Assembly (NCBI RefSeq): GCF_006517395.1
Contig: NZ_VDCY01000002.1
Coordinates: 248,001-312,000, forward strand
Source: Terrilactibacillus laevilacticus
GTDB lineage: Bacteria; Bacillota; Bacilli; Bacillales; Sporolactobacillaceae
Reading direction: 5' to 3'
DNA length: 64,000 nucleotides
The notes beneath the pieces are model-generated. The model saw nothing but the letters and a program-made list of their open reading frames with translations. It was not told the origin of the DNA and made no database searches. Below, one piece after another: positions 8,235 through 18,491 of the stretch (position 1 is its first letter; every line of letters begins with the position of its first letter). The position numbers and the translations under genes are program-made.

Positions 8235-9947
8235 TTAATTTTCATCAGAGAATTTTGCCTGATACATTGCAAAATCTGCTCTCTGAAGGAGCGTTAGAAT
8301 ATCTGATCCATCTTCCGGAAAGATACCGGTACCAATACTTGCTGAAATCGATATTTCATAGTTGTTAAAATAATACCTTCTAGAGAGTTCTTTCTTTATG
8401 TTCCGACTTATATCGTCGATCTTTTCTAAACAGCTATCTACTAAGACTAAAAATTCATCGCCTCCATATCGATAGGCATGAAAGTTGAATTGACTTTTTA
8501 ACTTTTCAAGTCGATGCCCTATTTCCTTTAATAACTGATCACCCATATTATGGCCATAGGTATCATTTACTTCCTTAAAGCCATTAATGTCTAAAAATAA
8601 AATACCAAATCGCTGATTACTCTCTAAACATTCAACAATTTTTTCGTTAAATGAGATTCTGTTTGGCAAATCGGTTAATGAATCGAAATAAGCTAATCGA
8701 TGAATCTTGGCCTGATTGTCTTTTTGTGCCGTAATATCCTTTATGACATGACCAAAGAGGCAATCTCTTTTTGTTCTGATAAGATAAGTCGTCATTTCTA
8801 ACCAGATCATCGTACCATCTTGCCGTTTTGTCTTAAATTCAATGACATGATCCTGATGTAAAGGGCTCTCACATAACTTTCTTAAATTATGTATTGATTG
8901 ATCATTTTTATTTAATATAAAGTCTGAAAGTTGCTTGCCAACCATATCGACTTTTTTATAGCCAAACAAGTGTTTCGCTGCATTGTTTACAAGTTGAATC
9001 GTTAATTTTTGATTTGAAATAACGATGGCGTCTTTTACCGTCTTAAATAGATCGTGATAAATATAGACCATATCTGACCTGTTACGTATACGAAAGCTTC
9101 TTTTTATTTCTCTTTTTAACCAATCTATGATAAATTTCATCATTCCTTGATTTATAAAATGAGTATCAACATCAAATTTTTCGTTTGAATAGAATAGAAG
9201 CACTGAAAAACCATTCTTATCTGTGATTAATTTCTTTCCTATCACGTCATATTTTCTAAAGTCAAATCTAAAATTAACCATATCCTTGCTAAAATCAAAG
9301 TAATCTATGAATGGCTGATTAAGCTCGTCCCCTGATTTCAGCCATGGTCCGACAGCGTTTTTCACTATTCCTTTTCTCTCAGATGAAAAAGAGACAATAG
9401 CTCCACCTAATCCACCTAATAGCTGGCAGCTTAATAGAATCAGATCGTTTATTTTTTCAGATAAACTATTTGATTTAGACATGATATCGGCAAGAAGTTG
9501 ATAAAAGTCGTTATTTATTTTTAAGATTGTTTTTCCAAATTCAGAGGCCATCCATTTTATATAGATGTCTAATCTTTGTTGATCTTGCTGCGAAAAATGA
9601 CTCGGCAGAGGATCCGCCAAAAGTAAATGACCGATCAGCCTTCCTTCTTTATCCTTTATAGGATTGCTAATAGCAAAAGGTAAATCCGGTAATTCATGAT
9701 GGTCAATTAATAAATCGATTTCTTGGAGTTTGTTCTTAGAAATTCCGTAAGTTGATAAGGCGTAGGGACGTGCGTCTCTTAAAATGATTAAAATAGCAAT
9801 GGACTTCTTTAGAGCTTGAGCGACTTCATACAAAATAGGATCAAGATTCTCTCTAAGTTCAACTACTGAGGACTTTAGGGGAAAAATGGTTTCAAGATTC
9901 CGATGCATATTTTCTATTTTATTGAGGAAGCTATCATGAAAATTCAT
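8235..9947 (-). CDS. GAF/PAS-GGDEF protein, likely diguanylate cyclase
   Basis: 570-residue soluble protein. The N-terminal ~270 residues look like one or two GAF-type sensor modules (weakly recognisable). A PAS domain (about 295-410, with AIVISNQKLTIQLVNNAAKHLFGYKK) and a PAC segment (IKDITAQKDN) follow, then GGDEF (about 420-570). The active-site loop reads RYGGDEF, so catalysis of c-di-GMP synthesis is plausible; I see no clear RxxD inhibitory site before it and no EAL domain. No transmembrane helices. I prefer the ATG at 9947 over a GTG at 9956, which would lie almost on top of the GGAAG ribosome binding site. Confidence 0.85.
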   Translation of the reverse strand: MNFHDSFLNKIENMHRNLETIFPLKSSVVELRENLDPILYEVAQALKKSIAILIILRDARPYALSTYGISKNKLQEIDLLIDHHELPDLPFAISNPIKDKEGRLIGHLLLADPLPSHFSQQDQQRLDIYIKWMASEFGKTILKINNDFYQLLADIMSKSNSLSEKINDLILLSCQLLGGLGGAIVSFSSERKGIVKNAVGPWLKSGDELNQPFIDYFDFSKDMVNFRFDFRKYDVIGKKLITDKNGFSVLLFYSNEKFDVDTHFINQGMMKFIIDWLKREIKRSFRIRNRSDMVYIYHDLFKTVKDAIVISNQKLTIQLVNNAAKHLFGYKKVDMVGKQLSDFILNKNDQSIHNLRKLCESPLHQDHVIEFKTKRQDGTMIWLEMTTYLIRTKRDCLFGHVIKDITAQKDNQAKIHRLAYFDSLTDLPNRISFNEKIVECLESNQRFGILFLDINGFKEVNDTYGHNMGDQLLKEIGHRLEKLKSQFNFHAYRYGGDEFLVLVDSCLEKIDDISRNIKKELSRRYYFNNYEISISASIGTGIFPEDGSDILTLLQRADFAMYQAKFSDEN

Positions 9948-10235
9948 ATTTCTCACTCTTCCAACTTTGTCATTATGACACTTTTATACTAAATTCGAAT
10001 AATTATATACATTCTTATATCAATAAGACTAATGCACTATAATTACTGATTATCATGAATAGATAACTTATATGTAGGTAGGAGATGCTCAAAAAAGATT
10101 GGTTTTTTCATTGAACATGAACTTAGGTTATAGTACTTATTAACCATTATACATAGCAATCTAACTTATTTGCAAGAATTTGATAGATTATTATACAACA
10201 TGTAAAAAGACACAAGAATCTTGACATTAATTTAG

Positions 10236-10258
10236 AGCACAGTCCCAGAAACTGTGCT
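10236..10258. other. hairpin in the 9948-10385 gap
   Basis: AGCACAGT (10236-10243) pairs with ACTGTGCT (10251-10258). Read on the plus strand it is followed by TTTTC, but no plus-strand gene precedes it; on the minus strand it lies about 130 bp after msrAB with no T tract. Possible weak terminator. Nothing else recognised in this gap. Confidence 0.35.
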
Positions 10259-10385
10259 TTTCAATCGTCAAATGTTCACTTTATTTAACAGGTCAAATTT
10301 TTAACATTTCATTGTCGTTATCCAACCATTTTCATCAACCCAATAAATAGTACACTTTTTTACAATAAGTAAAAACTAAAGAAAC

Positions 10386-11348
10386 TCAAAATAAGGAGAG
10401 ATACTCCCCGTATCCTTCTTTAACAAGATCTTTCTTAGGTATAAACCGGAGAGCTGCAGAATTAATACAATAACGAAGTCCCGTTGAAGCAGGCCCATCA
10501 TTAAACACGTGACCCAAGTGTGAATCAGCGTATTTACTTCTGACCTCTGTTCTAATCATACCGTGACTTAGATCGGTATGTTCTTCAATATGAGCAGATT
10601 GAAGTGGTTTTGTAAAACTAGGCCATCCACATCCGGCATCATATTTATCTTTAGAACTGAATAGAGGTTCGCCGGATACAATATCGACATATAGACCTTC
10701 TTCTTCGGTTGCATAGTATTCATTTTCAAACGGACGCTCTGTTGCATTTCGTTGAGTGACATTGAATTGAATATCCGTTAATTTCTTTCTTAATTCATGT
10801 TCATCCTTTTTGACTCCCCAATGTTTCTTAATAAAAGCATCCCGGCCCGATCCTGTAAAATAGCGTTTATAGTGGTATGAATTTTTTTTATAATAATCTT
10901 GGTGATAATCTTCCGCAGGATAAAAAGTTTCCGCCGGTAAAATGGGCGTCACAATAGGTTTCTTAAAGATACCGCTCTCTTGTAATTTCTTTTTGGATTC
11001 TTCTGCTGCAGATTTTTGTTCTTCATTGTGATAATAGATGGCTGTTCGATAAGAAGACCCTTGATCAAAAAATTGCCCATCAGGATCAGTTGGATCAATT
11101 TGCTGCCAAAAGATCTCAAGTAATTTCTTATATGGAAAAACAGTTTCATCATAGGTTATTTGAACAGCTTCAACATGCCCTGTTAAACCGGTTGTGACCT
11201 CTTCATAGCTGGGATTGATCGTATGTCCACCTGTGTATCCAGAAATGACACGTTCAATCCCAGGTAGCTCATCAAAAGGTTTGACCATACACCAAAAGCA
11301 TCCCCCTGCAAAAGTCGCCAGTTGATAATGCTGGTTATCTTGATTCAT
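10386..11348 (-). CDS. msrAB: bifunctional methionine sulfoxide reductase A/B
   Basis: 320-residue fusion that reduces both S- and R-methionine sulfoxide in the cytoplasm. The MsrA domain (about 8-160) has the catalytic GGCFWC motif near residue 17. The MsrB domain (about 175-318) has [16 protein letters not shown] and [11 protein letters not shown] with the catalytic Cys. The zinc CxxC pairs seen in some MsrB proteins are not evident. The ATG at 11348 has AAGGAGAG seven bases upstream and puts MsrA at the right distance; the longer upstream start lacks a site. MsrA-MsrB fusions in this order are known in Firmicutes. Confidence 0.95.
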   Translation of the reverse strand: MNQDNQHYQLATFAGGCFWCMVKPFDELPGIERVISGYTGGHTINPSYEEVTTGLTGHVEAVQITYDETVFPYKKLLEIFWQQIDPTDPDGQFFDQGSSYRTAIYYHNEEQKSAAEESKKKLQESGIFKKPIVTPILPAETFYPAEDYHQDYYKKNSYHYKRYFTGSGRDAFIKKHWGVKKDEHELRKKLTDIQFNVTQRNATERPFENEYYATEEEGLYVDIVSGEPLFSSKDKYDAGCGWPSFTKPLQSAHIEEHTDLSHGMIRTEVRSKYADSHLGHVFNDGPASTGLRYCINSAALRFIPKKDLVKEGYGEYLSLF

Positions 11349-11588
11349 ACGATTTCTCTCCTTCTCTTTTACCATGTTATATCTAATTTACCCGTAATAA
11401 ATAGGATATAGCCACAAATTTGCTTATCGTGTTCAAAGTAAGCTATCATTTTCTCATCACCTTATGAGTACATCATAATTTCGTCCGTTAGGGAATTCTG
11501 ATAAACTGTTAAGAGAAGAGAAAATATATGGATAGTATACTCTAGTTAGAAGTCTACCGGTAACTGACGTCTTAAGGAGGAATTCGCG

Positions 11589-11933
11589 ATGAAGCCAATC
11601 GAGCAGCACCTTGTTCAACCCCTTATTGATACCTTTAAGAATAAACAGATTTATGTACATCTTGAAACAACAAATGGGGCGTATGCAACACATACAGATC
11701 AAACCTTTCATTCAGCAGGCGCATTTATCCGTAATGCACAGGTTGAATTTTCTCAAGGGAAACTCACGGGGGAAGGTCCATTCCGTGTTGGTTTAAAAAT
11801 GGAGTTAGGCTGGATCTATGCCGAAGGACTCACCGATTTTGAGATAGATGAAAAAGGACGCCTGCTCCTTGCAGGGCATAATCGTGAAGGTAAGTTAGCC
11901 ATTGCCCTCGAATTAAGCGAACACCCTTTTTAA
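11589..11933 (+). CDS. yojF: YojF family protein (DUF1806)
   Basis: 114-residue protein beginning MKPIEQHLVQPLIDTFKNKQIYVHLETTNGAYA, recognised as YojF, a small protein of unknown biochemical function found next to bshB2 in Bacillus. AAGGAGG lies eight bases before the ATG, and bshB2 starts 18 bp after its stop, so the two are co-transcribed. Function is inferred only from this conserved pairing. Confidence 0.85.
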   Translation: MKPIEQHLVQPLIDTFKNKQIYVHLETTNGAYATHTDQTFHSAGAFIRNAQVEFSQGKLTGEGPFRVGLKMELGWIYAEGLTDFEIDEKGRLLLAGHNREGKLAIALELSEHPF

Positions 11934-11951
11934 GAAAGAGGAGGTACTAAT

Positions 11952-12605
11952 TTGAATAAAAAACCCATCCTTGTCATTTTCCCACATCCCGATGATGAAT
12001 CATTCGGAGTTGCTGGAAGCTTGATACAATGGTCCAATCAAGGGATCCCGGTCACATATTTATGTTTAACACTTGGAGAGATGGGGCGCAATATGGGGTC
12101 ACCTATATTTGCCACAAGGGAAACTCTGCCAATGCACCGAAAACAAGAGCTCCAAGAAGCCAGTCGACTCGCTGGAATTAAAGATCTTAGAATGATGGGC
12201 TACCACGACAAGACGATTGAATTTGAAGATAAAGACGCACTCGCCGATGTATTTATTCACGTTATTCATGAATTAAATCCTCAATTAGTTATTACATTCT
12301 ACCCTGGATACAGTGTGCATCCAGATCATGATGCTTGTGGTGCAGCCGTTGTAAGAGCACTTGAAAAACTCCCAAGCCAAGACCGTCCACTACTACATTG
12401 TGTAGGATTCTCACATAATATTGTAGATGACCTTGGAAAGCCAGATGTCATCCGCGACGTGTCAGACGTTATCGATCAAAAGTTAGCCGTCTTAGCTGCT
12501 CACACATCCCAAACTGCACCCATCATCAAAGAATTGAAACAAAATCCGAGTCTGCAAGAACGATTTAAGACAGAGGAATTTTGGACTTATTCATTCGATC
12601 AGTAA
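11952..12605 (+). CDS. bshB2: bacillithiol biosynthesis deacetylase BshB2
   Basis: 217-residue LmbE/PIG-L-type zinc deacetylase. It removes the acetyl group from GlcNAc-malate, giving GlcN-malate for bacillithiol synthesis. The zinc site reads FPHPDDESFG near residue 12, with further family motifs at LGEMGRNMG, LRMMGYHDKT and YPGYSVHPDHDACG. The start is TTG with AGGAGG seven bases upstream. The yojF-bshB2 order matches Bacillus subtilis yojF-yojG. It may also detoxify bacillithiol conjugates, as some Bca-type relatives do. Confidence 0.92.
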   Translation: MNKKPILVIFPHPDDESFGVAGSLIQWSNQGIPVTYLCLTLGEMGRNMGSPIFATRETLPMHRKQELQEASRLAGIKDLRMMGYHDKTIEFEDKDALADVFIHVIHELNPQLVITFYPGYSVHPDHDACGAAVVRALEKLPSQDRPLLHCVGFSHNIVDDLGKPDVIRDVSDVIDQKLAVLAAHTSQTAPIIKELKQNPSLQERFKTEEFWTYSFDQ

Positions 12606-12652
12606 TAATGGCATGCTTTGAAAAACAATCTATAATAAGGAGAAGATACTTC

Positions 12653-13477
12653 ATGACTCATTATAAAGCTTTAACTGTTGCTGGTTCTGATAGCAGTGGT
12701 GGCGCAGGACTACAAGCTGATTTGAAAACTTTTCAGGAACTAGGCGTATATGGTATGAGTGCCATTACCACGATTGTCGCTATGGATCCGTATAATAGCT
12801 GGGCACACCAAGTCTTTCCAATTAGTGTAGATATTTTAAAACCCCAATTAGACACCATCGTTGTCGGTGCTGGTATCCATGCCATGAAAACAGGTATGCT
12901 CGGATCTCCAGAGATCATTGAATTAACGGCAAAAACGATAAAAGAAAACGATATTAAAAACGTGGTTATTGACCCTGTTATGGTTTGTAAAGGGGCAGAT
13001 GAAGAACTTCAACCAGAAAACACAACGAGCTTACGAGAACTTCTTGTGCCATTAGCCACCGTAACAACGCCAAATCTTTTTGAAGCTGCAAAATTGGCTA
13101 AACTACCACCTATTACAACGGTAGATCAAATGAAACAAGCAGCTGCCATCATCCATGATCTTGGTAGTAGATATGTGATCGTTAAAGGCGGAAGCAAACT
13201 TAACACAGTTAAGGCCGTTGATGTACTTTATGATGGTCAAGATTTCGAATTAATTGAATCTGAAAAAATTGATACCCCATACATTCATGGCGCAGGATGC
13301 ACCTATTCAGCTGCCATCACAGCCGAATTAGCAAAGGGACGTTCAGTTAAAGAAGCGATCCAAACAGCTAAAGATTTCATAACCGAAGCGATTCGTCATT
13401 CATTCAAATTGAATCAATATGTTGGTCCAACAGATCATAGTGCCTATAAAAAGAGCTTAACTACCCAGAACAATTAA
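12653..13477 (+). CDS. pdxK: pyridoxine/HMP kinase of the ThiD family
   Basis: 274-residue ribokinase-fold kinase. ALTVAGSDSSGGAGLQADLKTFQELGVYG is the signature of the ThiD/PdxK group, and the C-terminal HGAGCTYSAAITAELAKG holds the anion hole and catalytic region (Cys replaces the usual Asp-adjacent position, as in Bacillus PdxK, where the equivalent Cys is functional). It phosphorylates pyridoxine, pyridoxal or hydroxymethylpyrimidine. The ATG at 12653 follows AAGGAG; a longer reading from 12581 overlaps bshB2 and is unlikely. It is 47 bp after bshB2, possibly the same transcript, and is followed by a terminator. PdxK versus ThiD is not settled by sequence. Confidence 0.85.
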   Translation: MTHYKALTVAGSDSSGGAGLQADLKTFQELGVYGMSAITTIVAMDPYNSWAHQVFPISVDILKPQLDTIVVGAGIHAMKTGMLGSPEIIELTAKTIKENDIKNVVIDPVMVCKGADEELQPENTTSLRELLVPLATVTTPNLFEAAKLAKLPPITTVDQMKQAAAIIHDLGSRYVIVKGGSKLNTVKAVDVLYDGQDFELIESEKIDTPYIHGAGCTYSAAITAELAKGRSVKEAIQTAKDFITEAIRHSFKLNQYVGPTDHSAYKKSLTTQNN

Positions 13478-13491
13478 GGTACGCAAGAGTT

Positions 13492-13533
13492 AAGAACCTA
13501 TCCATTTGATGCGGATAGGTTCTTCTTTTTTAT
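13492..13533. terminator. bidirectional intrinsic terminator
   Basis: AAGAACCTATCC and GGATAGGTTCTT form a 12-bp stem followed by CTTTTTTATT. It separates the yojF-bshB2-pdxK transcript from the convergent FAD oxidoreductase gene. Confidence 0.85.
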
Positions 13534-13576
13534 TCTTTTTCTTTTCGCTAAAAGTATTCTGCGGGCATGTAACCAA

Positions 13577-14863
13577 TCATCTCCCTAGGCGACTTTTTGA
13601 CTCGCAAGCCTCCTTCGCTGCGGCTTGCCCTGCGGCGTGTCCTGTTACGAAAGCAGCCGTAATATTATAACCTCCTGTATAGCCGTGAATATCCATAATT
13701 TCTCCACTAAAATAAAGACCTGCCATTTTTTTTGATGCCATCGTTTTGGGATTTATTTCTTTTAAAGAGACGCCTCCACCCGTAATAAAGGCTTTTTCGA
13801 TAGGTAAGGTTCCAGAGACCCATACTGGAAACGCCTTTAACATATGAGCCATTTCACGACATTTTTCATAAGATAATTCATGATAATTCATAATAGGTGA
13901 TAAGTGAATCTTCTCGAAAAGAAACATCAAGTATCTTTCTGGAACAATCCCTTTCCAAGCCGTTTTCAAAGTTTTTTTTGGACTTTCTTTGGCCAAATGG
14001 AGAAGCCATTGAAAAACATCTTCTTGATTTCGATCTGGCAACGTATCTATTTGAACTTCTAAGTGGGGTACTTTGAATTTCTTGAACGCTTTAACCACAA
14101 ATTGGCTTAACCTGAGTATAGCTGGACCCGAAAGACCAAAATGGGTAAACAACATGTCCCAACGATGTGTTTGAATGGCCTTTCCCTTTGGATTTACAAG
14201 GGTTACGGCTACATCTCGTAAAGATAGACCCTGCAGTACTTTCTGTTTAATAAAAGATTCATCAGATAGCAACGGAACTTCTGTTGGATACAAATCTGTA
14301 ATCGTATGCCCACATGCTTTCGCCCACGCATATCCGTCCCCTGTCGATCCTGTTTGTGGAACTGATTTACCTCCTACCGCAACAATGACTGTTAACGCTC
14401 TAATTTTTTCATTCGATACAAGTTTTACGCCTTGCACTGAACCTTCTTTGTTTAAAATAGCTTGAACAGGTTGATTAACACGTATATCAACGTTCAGCGA
14501 CTTAACTTTTGTTAACAAAGCATCAACGACAGACTTAGCATTATTCGATACAGGAAACATTCTCCCGTGATCCTCTTCCTTTAATTCAATTCCTAGTTTT
14601 TCAAAAAAAGACATAATGTCGTGGTTATTAAAAGCTGACAAAGCGCTATAAAGAAAACGACCATTCCCTGGAATATGGCGAATTAAATCATCGATAGGCA
14701 TGGCATTGGTGACATTACATCTCCCTCCGCCAGAAATAGCTAGTTTTCGCCCTAGTTTATCGCCCTTATCTAATAATAAAACGGACGCACCTGCTTCTGC
14801 GGCAGCAACCGAAGCCATTAATCCTGCAGGACCCCCGCCAATGACTACTACATCATATATCAT
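13577..14863 (-). CDS. NAD(P)/FAD-dependent oxidoreductase, HI0933/YtfP-BaiN family
   Basis: 428-residue flavoprotein. The N-terminal dinucleotide-binding motif [20 protein letters not shown] is followed by [20 protein letters not shown], which is diagnostic of the HI0933-like family. The C-terminal [31 protein letters not shown] motif closes the FAD site. Members resemble BaiN, which reduces bile-acid intermediates, but the substrate of most is unknown and none is suggested by the neighbours here. Transcribed alone. Confidence 0.85.
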   Translation of the reverse strand: MIYDVVVIGGGPAGLMASVAAAEAGASVLLLDKGDKLGRKLAISGGGRCNVTNAMPIDDLIRHIPGNGRFLYSALSAFNNHDIMSFFEKLGIELKEEDHGRMFPVSNNAKSVVDALLTKVKSLNVDIRVNQPVQAILNKEGSVQGVKLVSNEKIRALTVIVAVGGKSVPQTGSTGDGYAWAKACGHTITDLYPTEVPLLSDESFIKQKVLQGLSLRDVAVTLVNPKGKAIQTHRWDMLFTHFGLSGPAILRLSQFVVKAFKKFKVPHLEVQIDTLPDRNQEDVFQWLLHLAKESPKKTLKTAWKGIVPERYLMFLFEKIHLSPIMNYHELSYEKCREMAHMLKAFPVWVSGTLPIEKAFITGGGVSLKEINPKTMASKKMAGLYFSGEIMDIHGYTGGYNITAAFVTGHAAGQAAAKEACESKSRLGR

Positions 14864-14916
14864 CCCTACACCTCTACCATCAAATTATTACAAAAACAGA
14901 CTTATTATAACATCAA

Positions 14917-15072
14917 ATAAAGAAAACTTGCCGATTGGCCAGCCTGTAAGGCGCAGACAGAGGCCAAGAATGTCACTTCGGCTTCGCCTTATAGGCAACT
15001 CGATGCTTAATCGAAGAAGATTATGGTAGTTGCACTTACACTTTATACCTTAAATTTTAATTCTTTCTTAGA
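14917..15072. repeat. dispersed repeat family R3, copy 3 (longest)
   Basis: AAAGAAAACTTGCCGATTGG, CCAGCCTGTAAGGCGCAGAC, AGAGGCC, then an extra ~70 bp including CTTCGGCTTCGCC, before AGTTGCACTTA and TTCTTTCTTAGAGTGTAAAA. It lies in the long 14864-15464 gap. Related copies are at 2157 and 6655. Confidence 0.65.
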
Positions 15073-15204
15073 GTGTAAAAAAATTCGATAAAAAACCCCT
15101 TTTTTTTCAAAAATACTTAGTTATCTTCAAATAATTAAGCTATTATTATATTAGATAAGGTGAAATTTCATACAGGAGAGGTTTCGATCCCTCAACTGTT
15201 TGTT

Positions 15205-15302
15205 AGTTATACCAATCGGATTTTTTACGGGCAGTTTATCCACCACTCCCGCGCTTCTTCAATTCCACTTAATCTTAAGATAGCGTTCTTTCTGCCCGCC
15301 AA
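15205..15302. repeat. R2-related repeat, diverged
   Basis: ACCAATCGGA, TTTACGGGCAGTT and a distal CTGCCCG arm match the second half of the R2 copy at 48448-48658. The interior between the CGGGCAG/CTGCCCG arms differs from the other copies. No gene is visible in 14864-15464. Confidence 0.5.
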
Positions 15303-15464
15303 TTAACTTAATAATGGACTGTTCATTTTATTATTCCGTAACAATGACTATTATAGACCGCCAAAGAGAACATTTTATGTTATCGATGAATGGTAATGAA
15401 GAGTTCGCCCATCATATATATTAAAAATCATTGGATTTCACATTAACTTAAGAAGGTGTCGACT

Positions 15465-17606
15465 TTGAAGTATATAAAACAATTTTTATCCTTTATCAAG
15501 CGTAAAAAAGCAAAAAGTGTTCAAAATCTAGTTGTACAAACATTAGATCCTGCTTTTTTTATACTTGATTCAAACCTTCAATTTAGTTATGTGAATCATG
15601 AAGCGGAACGATTATTAAATAAAAAATTAAATCGCCTTATTGGAAAATCGATTTTATCTGTCTTTCCCTCTTTAACCTACTTAGTCGAAAGATGTCGAAC
15701 TTCCTACAGACGAAAAATTGTTCAAAACTTTCACTATTTACTACCCATCATAAATAATTGGGTCCATGTATTTATTTATCCCTCGAAACACAACATTTGT
15801 ATTTTCATACAAACCGTGCCAAACGAACATTTATACATATCAGACATGAAAGTCTATCGGCATATTTTCGAACATTTTCCCGAAGCTATCTCTATTTTGA
15901 ATATCGATGGTTTTGTTGGTTCCGTTAATCATGCTTGGGAAAATCTCTTAGGAATATCTGAAAAGAGAATCCACGGACACCCTCTTAGTACCATTATATC
16001 TAAAAGTGATGAAAACGCTGTTACCCAAGAATTAAAGAATGTAACCAAAGGACAAACGGTACAAATTAGTGTAAACGTCTTATACCGTTTTGAAAAACAT
16101 CTTCACGTCGATATTACCATGATGCCCATTATGATTAATCAACAAGTGGCAAGAATCTTCATTACAATAAAAAAAGAGCCACAGTCCCTTACACATACAA
16201 AAAGAGAGAATAAGAATGAAGTGAAGCAATCGTTGTTTGATAAAATGAATCAGATTATTGGTTGGGATTGGGATTATAAACTAGATCAACTGACATGGCT
16301 CCCGCTTAAACGAGATCTTTTTGGGATTGAAAGTGAGGACCAAATCAATACACATAGAAAATTTACGATGTTAGTTCATCCAGAGGATCGTGATCAATTT
16401 CTTGAAAGCATCAATCGGGCAAAAACAAAGTATGACGAACCTAGTAAAATCTCTTATCGGATTATTCGTCCAAACGACCAAGAGATTCGTTATATCCAAA
16501 GTTTGGTACAACCGAATCATGAAGAGAATCATCACCAATTAACCGGCGTGATCAAAGATATCACAGATAATATCAAAGAACAAAATAAACTAAATAGAAC
16601 CGAACAACTCTACCAACTTATTACTGAACACTCCTTAGAGATTATTGCTTATACTACGCCAGATGGAAGATATGAATATATTTCACCAGCTGTCCGCAGG
16701 CTTGGCTATGAACCAGATGAATTAATCGGTCGTTATTTTTCCAGTTACATACATCCTGACGATCTATATAAAATAGATTCACCTGATTATACAAATGTAT
16801 TAACCTGCCGATTTCGACATAAAGATGGACATTATGTCTGGTTAGAGCGTTCACTGCAATATATAGAAAACAACCAACACCAAGTTGAAAAAGTACTCTC
16901 AATCAGCCGAGATATTAGCGAGAGAATCGAAGCTGAGGATATTATGAAACGTTCCGAGAAGTTGACAATGGCTGGTGAGCTTGCTGCAGGAATTGCACAC
17001 GAGATTAGAAACCCACTAACCTCTTTAAAAGGCTTCTTGCAGATGATGCAATATGGTTATTCCGTCAAACAGCAATATTATAACGTCATGGAATCCGAAC
17101 TTAACCGCATCGAAATGATTTTAAATGAACTATTACTACTCGCTAAACCAACCGTTAATAAATTTCAAAAACAAAATATCATGATGCTCATTGAACATGT
17201 AACGACCCTACTTGGAAGTGTGGCCAATATGAGTAACGTTGAACTTATCATAAACCCTCCAAAAGAAATGGTTTACATTAATTGTGATGAAAGTCAAATG
17301 AAACAGGTATTAATTAATTTAATCAAAAATGCAATAGAAGTCATGCCTAACGGAGGCAAAGTGACGATTAATGTTCAATCAACGACAAAATTTGTGACGA
17401 TAAGCATTACTGATGAAGGGTCAGGTATACCTGAGGAAAAAATAAAAAACATCGGCCAGCCCTTTTTCACTACGAAAGAACAAGGTACGGGTCTTGGCCT
17501 AGCTGTTAGCTTTAACATTATAGAGAATCACAATGGTAAAGTATCAATTGAAAGCAAAATAAATCAAGGTTCAACATTCACATTAAGTTTCCCAACAATG
17601 GAGTGA
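15465..17606 (+). CDS. cytoplasmic sensor histidine kinase with four PAS domains
   Basis: 713 residues, no transmembrane helix. PAS-like modules at about 22-120, 130-240, 260-365 and 380-490 (the last with YISPAVRRLGYEPDELIG and the PAC motif SRDISERIEAE). HisKA follows with the phospho-accepting His in GIAHEIRNPLTSLKGFLQMM, then HATPase_c with N (NLIKNAIEVMP), G1 (DEGSGIPEE) and G2 (GTGLGLA) boxes. Multi-PAS soluble kinases of this type include the Bacillus sporulation kinases KinA/KinE, so a phosphorelay role is possible, but no response regulator is adjacent. I chose TTG at 15465: the upstream GTG lies inside the AGAAGGTG ribosome binding site. Confidence 0.9.
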   Translation: MKYIKQFLSFIKRKKAKSVQNLVVQTLDPAFFILDSNLQFSYVNHEAERLLNKKLNRLIGKSILSVFPSLTYLVERCRTSYRRKIVQNFHYLLPIINNWVHVFIYPSKHNICIFIQTVPNEHLYISDMKVYRHIFEHFPEAISILNIDGFVGSVNHAWENLLGISEKRIHGHPLSTIISKSDENAVTQELKNVTKGQTVQISVNVLYRFEKHLHVDITMMPIMINQQVARIFITIKKEPQSLTHTKRENKNEVKQSLFDKMNQIIGWDWDYKLDQLTWLPLKRDLFGIESEDQINTHRKFTMLVHPEDRDQFLESINRAKTKYDEPSKISYRIIRPNDQEIRYIQSLVQPNHEENHHQLTGVIKDITDNIKEQNKLNRTEQLYQLITEHSLEIIAYTTPDGRYEYISPAVRRLGYEPDELIGRYFSSYIHPDDLYKIDSPDYTNVLTCRFRHKDGHYVWLERSLQYIENNQHQVEKVLSISRDISERIEAEDIMKRSEKLTMAGELAAGIAHEIRNPLTSLKGFLQMMQYGYSVKQQYYNVMESELNRIEMILNELLLLAKPTVNKFQKQNIMMLIEHVTTLLGSVANMSNVELIINPPKEMVYINCDESQMKQVLINLIKNAIEVMPNGGKVTINVQSTTKFVTISITDEGSGIPEEKIKNIGQPFFTTKEQGTGLGLAVSFNIIENHNGKVSIESKINQGSTFTLSFPTME

Positions 17607-17618
17607 ACCTTCTTATCT

Positions 17619-17655
17619 AAAACCAGGTGAATCATCACCTGGTTTTCTATTTTTG
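17619..17655 (+). terminator. intrinsic terminator after the histidine kinase
   Basis: AAAACCAGGTGA pairs with TCACCTGGTTTT around an ATCA loop and is followed by CTATTTTT. Confidence 0.85.
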
Positions 17656-17756
17656 TTAAAGGCTCTTTTTTAAAAGATTGTGGCTAGTTGGGCAAAAACA
17701 ACCATTTTGTAAAAACAGCCTATTAAAAGTGTATTTTATTTTGACTCGTTTCATCA

Positions 17757-18362
17757 TTACTCCGTTATAACCCGAAACCCGTTCGTCTCTGCAGGACCCC
17801 TTGAAATAATGGATTGTAATTTTGAAGCTAAAACATCTGGATCAAGCGGCATATCTGCTTTTATCCACCATTCAAGTACACCAAGAATGCCCGATGACAC
17901 AAACGTTACCGTTACTTCTAAATCGATAGGATCAGCCGAATTCATGAAATGCGGATTTTCTTTGACCTTTCCTACCATTGCCTTTTTTAGTTGTTGCCTA
18001 AATCCAACAACACCCTCATTTATAAACATCACTTTAAAAAATAAATGGTGGTCCCGTATGTGTGTTAGCATTTTTGTTATATATTCAATGACCAGCTTTT
18101 CTTTTAATCTACCGTAATTTAGCGCTTTTTCCGGTTCAAGATTTTTCAATAATAGTTGTATTTCCTTTTTTATGATTTGGCTTAAGAGATCATATTTATC
18201 TTTATAGTGCAAGTAAAATGTTCCCCTACCGATTAGGGCCTTTTCTGTTATGTCCTTTATCGTGATATGTGTGAAATTTTTTTCCGCCAATAATTTGATA
18301 AACTGCTCTTTTATCGCATGTTTTGTTTTTTTGATACGTAAATCCACTGAAGGATGATCCAA
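17757..18362 (-). CDS. TetR-family regulator
   Basis: 201 residues with an N-terminal TetR helix-turn-helix (IKEQFIKLLAEKNFTHITIKDI, then GRGTFYLHYKDKYDLL) and an all-helical C-terminal ligand/dimer domain similar to the TetR_C_33 group. Divergent from the ABC transporter pair at 18530, with palindromes in the shared 167-bp region, so it probably represses that exporter and itself until an effector binds. Confidence 0.88.
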   Translation of the reverse strand: MDHPSVDLRIKKTKHAIKEQFIKLLAEKNFTHITIKDITEKALIGRGTFYLHYKDKYDLLSQIIKKEIQLLLKNLEPEKALNYGRLKEKLVIEYITKMLTHIRDHHLFFKVMFINEGVVGFRQQLKKAMVGKVKENPHFMNSADPIDLEVTVTFVSSGILGVLEWWIKADMPLDPDVLASKLQSIISRGPAETNGFRVITE

Positions 18363-18377
18363 CTATCCCACTCCTAT

Positions 18378-18402
18378 TGAACATTTTTATGTTATTTGTT
18401 CA
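18378..18402. promoter_or_regulatory. candidate TetR operator 1
   Basis: Inverted half-sites TGAACA (18378-18383) and TGTTCA (18397-18402), 13 bases apart, just upstream of the tetR start. Confidence 0.3.
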
Positions 18403-18466
18403 TTAGCCAACGTTTCATCAGTTATTGCATATTGCTTTATAAGCCTTCCCATCTTAACATAATACT

Positions 18467-18491
18467 GTACACATTGTTCAATATTGTATAC
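18467..18491. promoter_or_regulatory. candidate TetR operator 2
   Basis: 25-bp imperfect palindrome with GTACACA and TGTATAC arms, about 40 bp before the ABC ATPase start. Confidence 0.35.

Noticed and set aside
11457-11711. 84-residue minus-strand frame across the yojF start
   Set aside because: No ribosome binding site, Cys/Leu-rich unlikely composition, and antisense to a confident gene.
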